Origin: Soonwooa sp032078105
GTDB taxonomy: Bacteria; Bacteroidota; Bacteroidia; Flavobacteriales; Weeksellaceae
Direction of reading: 5' to 3'
Length of the DNA stretch: 64,000 nt
NCBI GenBank assembly: GCA_046269235.1
Contig: JBJZOS010000006.1
Span: forward strand, 94,384 to 158,383
Part shown: positions 1 through 9,399 of the stretch, piece after piece
How positions within the stretch are numbered: the first letter of the stretch is position 1
Layout: each line of letters starts with the position of its first letter
Position numbers and translations under genes: made by a program
Notes under the pieces: generated by a model
Told to the model about the DNA's origin: nothing
Databases searched by the model: none
What the model saw: the letters and a program-made list of their open reading frames with translations, nothing else

Positions 1-3000
1 TGTACACCAATTTTGTCCAAAGCGTTTAGCCAAAGTCCAAGACCATAAGAGTTGTGCCACTTGTCGGTGATTTCGTTGGGGATCCAAACGCGTCCGTAAT
101 CAAAACCTGCGAACAGACCTACATTTATTGGTAAATAAGCGTTTTTAATAGTTCCTAAATCGAATCTCAAATCTGTGGTTTGATAAAAACTAGATTTACC
201 GTAAAAACGATCGAACCTATATCCTCTCAAGTTTCGATTGCCACCCAAAGTCGCCATTTGCAAGAACTGATAATCGTTGGATAACAGCCATTTTGCTTCT
301 GCATAAGTGCTGACAATTATTTTTTCGTTGTTTGTGATGTAATGGATAAAACCTAATCCTGTCTCGAGAGTAGGAAGTTTGTTATCAGAGTTTTCAAGGT
401 TTTGACGATAGCTAAAGGCGGCCTTGACTTTCATTCCCAAACTTGGATTTACGTTTTTGTTTAAATTTTCAAAATCAAATTTTAAATCAATTCCTGAAAA
501 ATGTTGCGTCTTGAAAACTTGTTCGTCCACAACATTTGGAAGACTAATGCGACGATCAGCTGTTTTTTCGATTTTGATAGCTTCGTAGGCTAAATTCGCT
601 GTAAACCAACTAGAATTTTTTCTCCAATTAATCGAAGGTTTGACATAGAATTCTTTGGCACGAACACGATAAAAATCTTCGTCAAAAATCTTTTCCTCAT
701 TAATTGTTAAATTCCCGATTCCAAAATAGTTTCTGATAAATCGCGAACTCGTGAATCCTGTATTTAAGCCATAATACCAATTACCAACCAATCTTGGGAA
801 AATGCCTTCGTAAGCGATTTCGTAACCTTGAGAACCTGTGAAGTAATTGGTCTTTAGATTGTGTTTTGCAGCAAAAGGATTTCGTTTAAAACCATTTTTA
901 ACAAAACCCGTCGTCATACCCAGCACAATTTCATCGTCAGGATTGTAACCAAGATTAGGCGTGGAAGTCCAAAAGCTGTATTTAAGGCGTTTGTAGTTAT
1001 ATTCGTTAAGATCATAATCGTCCGTTAACTTCGCCGATGCATTTTTAGAAATTGTATTTTTTTTGGATTTGTAATCATAGATGTTAACACGATTATCTCT
1101 TTCGATATTGTAGTTATCATGGTTGAGACCGCCCAAAAGACGCAGTTTAATAGGATGGTTTTGATCACCTTTTACAATAAAATCATCGTCGTCGCCCAAA
1201 GTGTAAACCCAAATTTCTGAAGTTTCTTTTTTATTATAAACTTTTTCGAAAGTCAACGCTTCGCCCTCTTTTTTATTTCTAAATATTTGTACTTGCGTTT
1301 CATGATTTGGAAGACGTGTAATTTCGAATCTATCTTTTTTATTAGTTCCCGTCAAAATAACGGTTTTTCTTAAGACTTTATAATAATCGGAAGCGTAGCT
1401 TGCAAGATCATTTTTACGAAGTTCAAGATTTTGTTTTATAGATTCGATGTCGGCATTTTGTACTTCTTTTGGTAAATTTTTAAAAGCATCTTCGATAACA
1501 TTCCTTGTTAAATTAGCTTTAATAAAATCTGCCTCGCGCTTCCAATCTTCTTCGGTTGCATTGTTCGTAAATGCCAAATCTAAAGGGTATGGCTCCATAT
1601 TAAACCATTTTACATTTTTGATTTTTGGTCCAAAACTCTGCATGTGACGAAGTCCCGGAAAGTTTAAAAACATTTGGGTTGCCAAGCCATCGTACTTAAC
1701 AAAAGCTTGGTCACGATCTTTAGGAATCGGTGAAATTAAAACCTTGTCGCCAACATTTTTTTGTTCCCATTTCCATTGGTCATAATGTCTGTCCCAATCG
1801 CCGATTAACATGTCGAAAAGACGTGCACGAATGTACGCGGACTCGTCCATTTTGTATTTTTCATCTCTAGCCAAAAGTTTAATGACATCTTCTGTACTCA
1901 AGACTTTGTTAGGATTCTCTTCGGTCTCCGCAGGTCGAACTTCCAGATAATACAATTCGTCTCCAAAACTTTGATTGTAATTACCAAGTGCATTTTGCTT
2001 CGGAACATATACCAAACTAGGATCAGTATGTCTAACCCCGATAGATTCTGCCAATGCGCCGATTGCTAAAGGTGTGTAAGGGTTAGAAGACGTGTAAAAA
2101 TCCAACAAAAACTGATCAGCAAATCCGTCTGCAAAATCGTCAACGACATAACGATCTTTAAAAGCGACAGATTGCAAGAATCTTATGCCACTTTTATGAA
2201 GCGCTCGGACGACATATTCTCCTTTCGGGGTATCCAATCGCAGAGAGTTGGTCTGATGGCCGCCGCCAGCTCTAGTTGCTTTTGCGCCACCGTAAAGTGT
2301 GTCCAAATCCAAGGTCGGAACCGAAACTTTTGTGCCATACATCTCGCGGTAGTTGTTACCCCAAAGCATTTTATAGAATCCAGACTTTTTGGTGTCTTTT
2401 TGATTGTAAATACTTGTGGTCGTCGTTGCGGGAAAGTCTTTTGGATAATCAGTTTTTGTGCGATTATTAGCTTTTAAAACGGTATGACTAAAAAGCAATT
2501 TTTCTTGTTCATTTTCTCTTCCAAAATAGTCAACGAAAGCTTCTCCTTTTTTTGAAATTTTTAAAACGGCATAACCATTTTGTCCGTAAGAAAAATCATT
2601 TGGAAAAATAGCTGCAGCAGCTTCCGATTTAGATCCAGCACCGCTGATGATTTGGCGGATGTTACCTTGTTCAATATATTGTAGATTGTGATCGTGACCA
2701 GAAACAAGGATCACATTTTCTTTATCAGCAATTAAAGTTTTGATTCGGGCTGCTAATTTTCTATAATTAGGATTTGATAAATCTTGGTGTGTGATACCGC
2801 CAGTGGCTCTCATTAGATTAATTCCGGTCGCTAAGATTGGCAGCGGAATTTTGTTCTCTAAAGGGAATAATTGCTTTTCCATCGAGTAATAACCGCCATG
2901 CGAGCCGTGGTCAATTAATGGATGATGGACGGCTACGATGATTGTTTTGTTTTGGTTTTTTGAAATTTGACTTTCAAACTCTGTGAAAAAATCTTCTCTC

Positions 3001-3611
3001 GTTTTGATGTCGCATTTTTCATTAATGCCTGTGTTTTTGTCCCAATGTGCTAGAAACCATTCGGAGTCGATCGTTATTAACGCAATGTCTTTTCCTATTT
3101 TTTGAGTTTCGATGGCGCAAGAATTTTTTGGAGAAAAAGCTTTTTTGTCATTTAGTTTTTCAATGACGTAATCTTGCTCTTCTTTTAATCCAATAATACC
3201 GTTGCTGTACCAATCGTGATTGCCAGGCACAAAAATACTTTGACCTTTGAATTTATTTGCTAATGCGATTTGGTCGTCGAGTTTTTCTTCTGCAAGTTTT
3301 CGGTCTTTGGAGTCTTTGTTAGGAAGTCCGCGTGGATAGATGTTATCACCAAGAAATAATAGCGTGCTATTTTGGTCAGCGGAGTCAAGTTTTGATTTTA
3401 ATTGATTTAGAATTTTCTTTGCATGATCTTGATCGGCATTACCAGCGTCGCCTACCAGATAAAAAGTGTGGGCAATATCTTCGTCTTTTACACGTTCTGT
3501 AGTATGGAAGTTTTTGATGTTTTTACCATATTGCGCTTTTTCGGTAGCACAGGAAATGCTTATAATTGCCAGAGCAGAAAGCATGGTATATTTTTCAGCA
3601 AATATTTTCAT
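1..3611 (-). CDS. Metallophosphoesterase fused to BamA-like outer-membrane barrel (partial)
   Basis: Reads leftwards off the window edge; about 1,203 residues are visible and the 3' end is missing. The N-terminus has a signal sequence with a probable lipobox ending at Cys21. A calcineurin-like phosphoesterase domain follows, with the metal-site blocks VGDAGN (about residue 53), FLGDN, PGNHDW (about 128), HHPL and SGHDHN (about 304). The last 350 or so residues are rich in alternating aromatic strands and contain GGNRNLRGYR (about 1124), the surface-antigen/BamA barrel signature. Family knowledge: such fusions occur in Bacteroidota and are predicted outer-membrane enzymes; the substrate is unknown. 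The start is the ATG at 3609-3611, only 24 bp from the start of the divergent gene at 3636. Confidence 0.9.
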   Translation of the reverse strand, partial: MKIFAEKYTMLSALAIISISCATEKAQYGKNIKNFHTTERVKDEDIAHTFYLVGDAGNADQDHAKKILNQLKSKLDSADQNSTLLFLGDNIYPRGLPNKDSKDRKLAEEKLDDQIALANKFKGQSIFVPGNHDWYSNGIIGLKEEQDYVIEKLNDKKAFSPKNSCAIETQKIGKDIALITIDSEWFLAHWDKNTGINEKCDIKTREDFFTEFESQISKNQNKTIIVAVHHPLIDHGSHGGYYSMEKQLFPLENKIPLPILATGINLMRATGGITHQDLSNPNYRKLAARIKTLIADKENVILVSGHDHNLQYIEQGNIRQIISGAGSKSEAAAAIFPNDFSYGQNGYAVLKISKKGEAFVDYFGRENEQEKLLFSHTVLKANNRTKTDYPKDFPATTTTSIYNQKDTKKSGFYKMLWGNNYREMYGTKVSVPTLDLDTLYGGAKATRAGGGHQTNSLRLDTPKGEYVVRALHKSGIRFLQSVAFKDRYVVDDFADGFADQFLLDFYTSSNPYTPLAIGALAESIGVRHTDPSLVYVPKQNALGNYNQSFGDELYYLEVRPAETEENPNKVLSTEDVIKLLARDEKYKMDESAYIRARLFDMLIGDWDRHYDQWKWEQKNVGDKVLISPIPKDRDQAFVKYDGLATQMFLNFPGLRHMQSFGPKIKNVKWFNMEPYPLDLAFTNNATEEDWKREADFIKANLTRNVIEDAFKNLPKEVQNADIESIKQNLELRKNDLASYASDYYKVLRKTVILTGTNKKDRFEITRLPNHETQVQIFRNKKEGEALTFEKVYNKKETSEIWVYTLGDDDDFIVKGDQNHPIKLRLLGGLNHDNYNIERDNRVNIYDYKSKKNTISKNASAKLTDDYDLNEYNYKRLKYSFWTSTPNLGYNPDDEIVLGMTTGFVKNGFKRNPFAAKHNLKTNYFTGSQGYEIAYEGIFPRLVGNWYYGLNTGFTSSRFIRNYFGIGNLTINEEKIFDEDFYRVRAKEFYVKPSINWRKNSSWFTANLAYEAIKIEKTADRRISLPNVVDEQVFKTQHFSGIDLKFDFENLNKNVNPSLGMKVKAAFSYRQNLENSDNKLPTLETGLGFIHYITNNEKIIVSTYAEAKWLLSNDYQFLQMATLGGNRNLRGYRFDRFYGKSSFYQTTDLRFDLGTIKNAYLPINVGLFAGFDYGRVWIPNEITDKWHNSYGLGLWLNALDKIGV

Positions 3612-3635
3612 AAATTTGAATCAAACATTTTATAA

Positions 3636-4838
3636 ATGAACATCGTGCACAAAGCGGAGCAATACGTTATTCAACTTTTCAAAGATAAGCTTTCTCCAGT
3701 TTATTCTTTTCATAATCTTGAGCATACCAAAAGAGTGGTTGCCGCAGCAGAATTTTTAGCTAAACAAGAGCATATTAACGAAAAAGACAGGGAGATTTTG
3801 ACGTTGGCAGCATGGTTTCATGATGTTGGTTATTGTCAAGCTTGTACAGTTCATGAGAATGTTGGTATGCAAGAAGCAGAAGTTTTTTTAAAACAAGAAA
3901 ATATTTCGCAAGAAGAAATTGATGCGGTTAAACAATTAATCCATGCAACATCGGCGGAGTATCAACCGCAAAATTTGTTAGAAAAAATTATGAAAGATGC
4001 CGATTGCTCACACATTGGATCGGAAGACTTTTTTAGTATTACAGAAACGCTCCGCCAAGAATGCAAGCAAGTTTATCAAAAGAAAATCAGCAAGTTGGAT
4101 TGGGCAAATACGAATTTGCAGTTTTTGACGCAACATCATCGTTTCTACACCGATTATGCCCAAAAAAATTGGGAAGAGACTAAAACTGAAAATGTAGAAA
4201 AAACTTTGGAGCTAATTGCTAACCTCATTAAGGATAAAGAAAAATCGAAAAATACAGAGGACGAAAAGGCATTGCTTAATAAGAAAAAACTTGAAAAATT
4301 GGACTCACCAGAACGTGGTATAGAAACGATGTTTCGTGTGACAATGAATAATCATACACGCCTAAGCCAAATTGCCGATACCAAAGCTAATATTTTGTTA
4401 TCGGTTAATGCGATTATTATTTCGGTGGCGTTATCGACGATTATTCCGAAACTTGATTCGCCAAAAAATGCGCATTTGGTGATTCCGACTTTTGTGATGA
4501 TTGCCTTTAGTGTAGCCACAATTATTATGGCAATTATGTCGACGCGTCCAAAGATATCAAGCGGAACTTTCACTAGAAAAGAAATAGAGGAACGAAAAGT
4601 GAATCTTCTGTTTTTCGGGAATTTCCACAAAATGCCTATTGACGAATATATGTGGGCGATGAAGGAGATGATGAAGGATCGGACTTATCTGTACGATAGT
4701 CTCGTTAAAGATTTGTACTATCTTGGCATTGTCCTGAATCGAAAATACAAATTGTTGCGAACAACTTATACTATTTTTACAGTTGGGATTTTGGTTTCTG
4801 TGCTTACATTTTATTTGGCTTTCCGAGAAGTTATTTAA
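3636..4838 (+). CDS. HD-domain phosphohydrolase fused to Pycsar-effector-like membrane domain
   Basis: 400 residues in two modules. Residues 20-130 are an HD domain: H26 and H30, the H62-D63 pair in WFHDVGY, H103 and a downstream Asp near 121-123, consistent with metal-dependent phosphohydrolases. Residues 225-400 resemble the DUF5706/PycTM family (Pycsar antiphage membrane effectors): an ERGIETMFR start, a TKANILLS stretch, hydrophobic segments at about 251-270, 281-302 and 377-396, and a conserved loop around FFGNF. No uridylate or cytidylate cyclase gene, the usual Pycsar partner, lies beside it. By inference the HD part could hydrolyse a nucleotide signal sensed by the membrane part. Preceded directly by an in-frame TAA, so the start is secure. 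Confidence 0.8.
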   Translation: MNIVHKAEQYVIQLFKDKLSPVYSFHNLEHTKRVVAAAEFLAKQEHINEKDREILTLAAWFHDVGYCQACTVHENVGMQEAEVFLKQENISQEEIDAVKQLIHATSAEYQPQNLLEKIMKDADCSHIGSEDFFSITETLRQECKQVYQKKISKLDWANTNLQFLTQHHRFYTDYAQKNWEETKTENVEKTLELIANLIKDKEKSKNTEDEKALLNKKKLEKLDSPERGIETMFRVTMNNHTRLSQIADTKANILLSVNAIIISVALSTIIPKLDSPKNAHLVIPTFVMIAFSVATIIMAIMSTRPKISSGTFTRKEIEERKVNLLFFGNFHKMPIDEYMWAMKEMMKDRTYLYDSLVKDLYYLGIVLNRKYKLLRTTYTIFTVGILVSVLTFYLAFREVI

Positions 4839-4841
4839 GAA

Positions 4842-4876
4842 AAAAAAAGCTTGAGAATTTTCTACAAGCTTTTTTT
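4842..4876. terminator. Bidirectional hairpin terminator
   Basis: Twelve-base inverted repeat centred on GCTTG/CAAGC, flanked by A-run and T-run, between the convergent genes ending at 4838 and 4902. Confidence 0.75.
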
Positions 4877-4901
4877 ATAGTCGTTTTGTTGTCGAATAAA
4901 A

Positions 4902-7259
4902 TTAAATTTCGGGATAAAATTCGTATTGCATTGGCTTTGGATCGTAGTTGATCCCAACTCTTATCGCTTGTAGACCTGCGATACCTTGTAGATCTTCGAT
5001 GTCTACAATTTCAATATTGTCTTCTAGATGACCTTCGTTTTGAAGGATTTTGATAAATCTAAGATAATCGTATTTTTCGGTTTCTTGAGAGAAAACAACA
5101 CTCAGTTTTCCCGTTTGTACAAGACGTTCTGTTGTATTTTTAATTAAAGATTTATCGATACGTTTTTTAATCATTTCGTAACGTGCATTGTAACTCCCGT
5201 CGACATCAAAACGTTTCTCATCCATTCGGAATCTTATGCTAATTGGCGCACTGTAGACCAGAATAAGAGATGTGATGTCTAACTTCATAGGAAGTTTTTT
5301 GGTCAGCTCTCGAAACTTAATTTCGCTTTCGGTCATCACGCGAAGCTGCCAAAGTCTCAAATTTTTAAGATATACGTTGTCAAAACTCAGCCAAGGCGCG
5401 ATGCTTGGGCCCATGTAGAAGTTATGCTCGACACCATCCGTTTTGAAACGTTCATAATAGAATGGGAAGCGTTTCTGCTGTTCGTCTTGGCGTTTGTCTA
5501 GTAGATTGCTGAGCTCTTTATTAATCATTGAAATGCTGTCGTCAAACTGTTTTCGGTAATGATAAATAAGTGGCGAATTTTTTTCTAATTGTTTATAATA
5601 GGTCGTTATTTCTTGGTTATTGCTAAGACTTTCGAACTTTAATCGGTTAAGTGTCGGGTAGATTTGCTCCTGCAAAAAAGATTGGATTTCGCTTTCAGTG
5701 TTGGCTTTCAGACCAAATTTTAATTCATTCTTTTTTGAAGTGAGTTTATCAAAAATTGGTTGAAGATCTTCGGAAGATGTTAAAGTTGCTAATAGGTTGT
5801 TGAGGATATCAAGATTGTTTTTAATATCCTTTACAATTGCTTTGTTTCGTTCGTTACTAGAATTTTTAACATCCGATTGTCCGTAGAAAGGGATTAAATT
5901 ATCAAAAGTAATACTTTTGTAGGGCGATTTATCACCATGTTCGTTTGCGATATTAATGTGCTTCATCGCTTCATCATGGAATTTCCAGTAGACACTCGGG
6001 TGTATCGCGGTATATTCTTGTTGTATCAACGCAACAACATGGTTTTCCAGATTTTCGTAAAGTTGGTTAATGGTGTCCTCCAGATAGATAATAACGCTAT
6101 CCATTTTGTTAGCATTAATACTGTTGAGCGCCTTTTTAGAAGAGGTTAGCTCCATAATACCAAGAAGTTTTCCTTCTTTATAAAGTGGTGCAAAAACGGC
6201 ACTTTTTATTCCTAAATTTTTAAAAGTCGAAAGGATAGAAGCATCGGTTTTTTGAAATTCGAGTTTGTCAATATCCGAAATACTAAAGTATCTACGTTGG
6301 TCTTTAGCATTTTGTAACAAAGATTCGTGCAGTTTGTCCCATAAAAATTGTTTCGGAATTATTGATAATATTTTACTTTCGATAACTGTATTAATAGGTG
6401 TTATCTCAAATTTATTTTCTTTGTAATTAATAGCGGTATAACCAATCTCTAAATCAGAAAGTCGGAAGATTGATCGGAAGATGTTCGTAATGTCAGATTT
6501 GATGTTGCGATAATCATCTTTAGCCTGTATCAACTGACTTTTAAGGTTGGAAACTGCAATTTCTGAAGTCGCATCATACATCGACACAATCCCAAAACCT
6601 GTGAGCTCCCAAGAGCCTGGCGGGAATTTTTCTTTCCAAAGGTCAATGTTATCAAAGTTGTCGACCAATTCTTCAATTTCTTCTTGTGTTAAAATTTTTG
6701 AAGTTTCGGTTGTTTTTATTTCGATAAAGTCTCCATTGGTTATGACTCGGTAATGGTTAAGATAGCCATCTTTATTCGGAATATCATATATAAAAGGTAA
6801 GTCAATTTTTACAGGTGTGCCAAAATAAAAATCCAAAATCACACAACAACTTAAGACATAAAATTGTGCTGCCGTGAAGCCGCTAATTTGTAAATAAAAC
6901 TCTTCACCAGCATTTTCAATGATTTTCTGAAAACGCTTTGTCGGGTTATATATGAAATTAGCAAACGGAATTCCGACAGCTTTTATCTCATTGTTAGTCA
7001 ATAATGGAGGGAAAAGCTCACTTAGTAGTTGCTTGTAAAAATAATCATTCTCACTTAGCAGTCTATCGGATAAGGCAAGTCCAAGATTCGGATTTTTTTT
7101 AAGTTCGTTAAGTAGATACTCATGTCGCTCTGCATACAGTTTATCAACTTCAGCCAAGGACTTTATTTCATCAATTAAAGTTTTAAAAGTAAAAGTAATC
7201 TTAAAAGGAGAATCAAAAGGTTGGTTAAACGTCATACGCTCACAAGTTTGTATTTGCAA
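4902..7259 (-). CDS. GAF-domain-containing protein, uncharacterised
   Basis: 785 residues, soluble, no signal peptide. A region at about residues 250-410 reads as a GAF sensor fold, including the SAVFAPLYKEGKLLGIMEL stretch typical of GAF domains. The C-terminal half is helical and charged, without recognised catalytic motifs. Proteins of this length and layout are common single-copy genes in flavobacteria, but their role is unknown. A second Met at residue 9 could be the true start. Divergent from rlmN, with 122 bp between them. No kinase or output domain is visible, so assignment as a signalling enzyme would be premature. Confidence 0.65.
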   Translation of the reverse strand: MQIQTCERMTFNQPFDSPFKITFTFKTLIDEIKSLAEVDKLYAERHEYLLNELKKNPNLGLALSDRLLSENDYFYKQLLSELFPPLLTNNEIKAVGIPFANFIYNPTKRFQKIIENAGEEFYLQISGFTAAQFYVLSCCVILDFYFGTPVKIDLPFIYDIPNKDGYLNHYRVITNGDFIEIKTTETSKILTQEEIEELVDNFDNIDLWKEKFPPGSWELTGFGIVSMYDATSEIAVSNLKSQLIQAKDDYRNIKSDITNIFRSIFRLSDLEIGYTAINYKENKFEITPINTVIESKILSIIPKQFLWDKLHESLLQNAKDQRRYFSISDIDKLEFQKTDASILSTFKNLGIKSAVFAPLYKEGKLLGIMELTSSKKALNSINANKMDSVIIYLEDTINQLYENLENHVVALIQQEYTAIHPSVYWKFHDEAMKHINIANEHGDKSPYKSITFDNLIPFYGQSDVKNSSNERNKAIVKDIKNNLDILNNLLATLTSSEDLQPIFDKLTSKKNELKFGLKANTESEIQSFLQEQIYPTLNRLKFESLSNNQEITTYYKQLEKNSPLIYHYRKQFDDSISMINKELSNLLDKRQDEQQKRFPFYYERFKTDGVEHNFYMGPSIAPWLSFDNVYLKNLRLWQLRVMTESEIKFRELTKKLPMKLDITSLILVYSAPISIRFRMDEKRFDVDGSYNARYEMIKKRIDKSLIKNTTERLVQTGKLSVVFSQETEKYDYLRFIKILQNEGHLEDNIEIVDIEDLQGIAGLQAIRVGINYDPKPMQYEFYPEI

Positions 7260-7354
7260 AGATACATAATATCAAGACTCTATATTTTAAAATTAATATG
7301 ATTTTAATATTCGAAATCGATACTACAAGTAGATGTGCTCTATATGAAAAGCCT

Positions 7355-7362
7355 TATCTTTG
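7355..7362 (+). promoter_or_regulatory. Putative -7 promoter element for rlmN
   Basis: TATCTTTG matches the Bacteroidota TAnnTTTG element and lies 20 bp before the TTG start of rlmN. No clear -33 TTG at the expected spacing. Confidence 0.45.
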
Positions 7363-7381
7363 CACCGAAAATTAATTTAAT

Positions 7382-8416
7382 TTGAAAGATATTCGTACGT
7401 TAACTCTCGACCAATTAAAAGACTATTTCGAAAGTATTGGTGAGAAGGCATTTCGCGCCAAACAAGTCTATGATTGGCTTTGGAGTAAAAACCAACACTC
7501 GTTTGAAGATATGACCAATCTCTCAAAAAATTTGAGAGAAAACTTGATGCGTGATTTTTTTATCAATCCAATTGCTGTTGATCTTTTACAAAAATCAAAA
7601 GATGGAACCATCAAAAATGGTGTTAAACTTCATGACGGATTAATGGTGGAATCGGTTTTAATACCAACCGAAACTCGTACGACAGCTTGCGTTTCTTCAC
7701 AAGTGGGATGTTCTCTTAACTGTGAGTTTTGTGCAACGGCGAAGCTTAAACGAATGCGAAATCTTGAAGTTGCCGAGATTGTCGATCAAGTTGCATTAAT
7801 TGATACTCAAAGTAGAACATACTTCGATCGTCCGCTTTCCAATATCGTATTTATGGGAATGGGCGAGCCGATGATGAATTATAAAAACGTTGTTGAAGCT
7901 ATCCGAAAAATTACGGAACCCGAAGGTTTGGGGATGTCTGCAAGGCGCATTACAGTGTCAACTTCTGGAATTCCTAAAATGATAAAAATGTTGGCTGATG
8001 AAGGCCTTCGTGTCAAGTTGGCTTTGTCATTACATTCCGCAGTTGAGAAGACCAGAAACGAGATTATGCCGTTTTCGGATAAGTTTCCGTTGACAGATAT
8101 TATGGAAGCTATGCAATATTGGTATCAAAAAACTGGATCGGTTATCACGTTTGAATATTGCGTTTGGAAAGGCATTAATGACAAAGATGAAGATATCCGA
8201 GCTTTGATAAAATATGCCAAACAAGTACCGTCAAAAGTTAATTTGATACAATATAATCCAATTGGCGAAGGTAAGTTCGATCATCGAACTATAGAAGCAG
8301 AAGAACGTTATGTTCGTGAGTTGGAGAAAGCTGGCGTTACAGTGATGGTCAGAAAAAGTCGTGGCGGTGATATTGATGCAGCGTGTGGACAATTAGCAAA
8401 TAAAACAGCAGAATAA
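7382..8416 (+). CDS. rlmN: 23S rRNA (adenine-2503-C2)/tRNA methyltransferase RlmN
   Basis: 344 residues, normal family length. A radical-SAM enzyme that methylates A2503 of 23S rRNA and A37 of some tRNAs. The CxxxCxxC iron-sulfur motif is seen in GCSLNCEFCATAK (about residues 112-124), the catalytic upstream Cys in TTACVSSQVGC, the GMGEPMMN motif, and the second catalytic Cys in DAACGQLAN near the end. The start is a TTG at 7382; no ATG would give the conserved KDIRTL N-terminus. Probably co-transcribed with the hydroxylase gene 23 bp downstream. Confidence 0.95.
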   Translation: MKDIRTLTLDQLKDYFESIGEKAFRAKQVYDWLWSKNQHSFEDMTNLSKNLRENLMRDFFINPIAVDLLQKSKDGTIKNGVKLHDGLMVESVLIPTETRTTACVSSQVGCSLNCEFCATAKLKRMRNLEVAEIVDQVALIDTQSRTYFDRPLSNIVFMGMGEPMMNYKNVVEAIRKITEPEGLGMSARRITVSTSGIPKMIKMLADEGLRVKLALSLHSAVEKTRNEIMPFSDKFPLTDIMEAMQYWYQKTGSVITFEYCVWKGINDKDEDIRALIKYAKQVPSKVNLIQYNPIGEGKFDHRTIEAEERYVRELEKAGVTVMVRKSRGGDIDAACGQLANKTAE

Positions 8417-8439
8417 TATAGATATAAATTTATTTTAAT

Positions 8440-9393
8440 ATGGATTTTGTATTTGGAGAAAATGCTTTAGAAAGTGTGTACGCATGGTCAATCCCGTTGC
8501 ATGCATCAGTTATTTTGGCAGAAATGATATACAGCAGTGTAGCACAAGCCAATTTGTACAGTCGTAAAGATTTGTTTACAAATATCTATCTCGCTTTAAT
8601 GAATTTTAGCCTTGACTTAATAATGAAGGCTTTCGCGATGGGCGTGATGTTTTTCTTTTACAGTTTCCGAATTTTTGATTTTGATATGGGAACTTGGTAT
8701 TATTGGGTATTTTGCTTTATGGCAACCGATTTAGCTTATTATTTCCATCATTTGGTCGATCATAAATCAAGAGCATTTTGGGCAGTGCATATCACGCACC
8801 ACAATTCGGAATATTTTAATTTAACGACAGGATTCAGAAGTCCAGTTTTCCAACCATTATATCGTTATTTATTCTTTTCGCCATTGGCTTTTTTAGGATT
8901 AAATCCTTGGTCGATTATGGTTTGTTACGCCGTTGGCCAAGTCTACGGAACCTGGGTGCACACGCAGACGGTTAAGAAGATGGGATTCTTAGAATATATT
9001 TTGGTAACGCCATCGCATCACCGTGTACACCATGGTTGTAACATCAAATATTTGGACAAAAATATGGGAATGGTGTTTATCTTTTGGGATAAAATTTTTG
9101 GAACATTCGAGCCTGAAGATCCAAAAGTTCCTGTAAAATTCGGTATCTATCCCAAGATGCCTGATGATGGACCTGTGACGACTTTGTTGTACGAATGGCG
9201 AAAAATTGCAAAAGATCTTCGTCAACCTAATTTGACCATTAAAGACCGTTTCAATTATATTTTTAATTCTCCAGGTTGGCGCCATGACGGAAAAGGAAAA
9301 ACCGTTAGCGACTATCAACGCGAATATTGGGCTAAAAAAAAGGCGCAAGCTAGAGCTAAAGAAGCGCACAAAGAGGAATCAAAAATTGCGTAG
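8440..9393 (+). CDS. Sterol desaturase / fatty-acid hydroxylase family membrane protein
   Basis: 317 residues with several hydrophobic segments and the histidine clusters of di-iron membrane hydroxylases: HHLVDH, HITHHNSE and HHRVHHG. Family members oxidise or hydroxylate membrane lipids. The exact substrate cannot be read from sequence; a hydroxylated fatty acyl or carotenoid is possible. The C-terminus ends in a charged Lys/Ala/Glu tail. Lies between rlmN and a secreted protein, 6 bp before the latter, so probably one transcript. Confidence 0.85.
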   Translation: MDFVFGENALESVYAWSIPLHASVILAEMIYSSVAQANLYSRKDLFTNIYLALMNFSLDLIMKAFAMGVMFFFYSFRIFDFDMGTWYYWVFCFMATDLAYYFHHLVDHKSRAFWAVHITHHNSEYFNLTTGFRSPVFQPLYRYLFFSPLAFLGLNPWSIMVCYAVGQVYGTWVHTQTVKKMGFLEYILVTPSHHRVHHGCNIKYLDKNMGMVFIFWDKIFGTFEPEDPKVPVKFGIYPKMPDDGPVTTLLYEWRKIAKDLRQPNLTIKDRFNYIFNSPGWRHDGKGKTVSDYQREYWAKKKAQARAKEAHKEESKIA

Positions 9394-9399
9394 CTCTCT

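Noticed and set aside
2172..2477. Plus-strand frame inside the phosphoesterase gene
   Set aside because: Lies opposite a continuous, motif-bearing coding sequence; no protein features of its own.
3636..4838. A complete Pycsar antiphage system
   Set aside because: No cyclase gene lies within the visible neighbourhood; only the effector-like domain is present.
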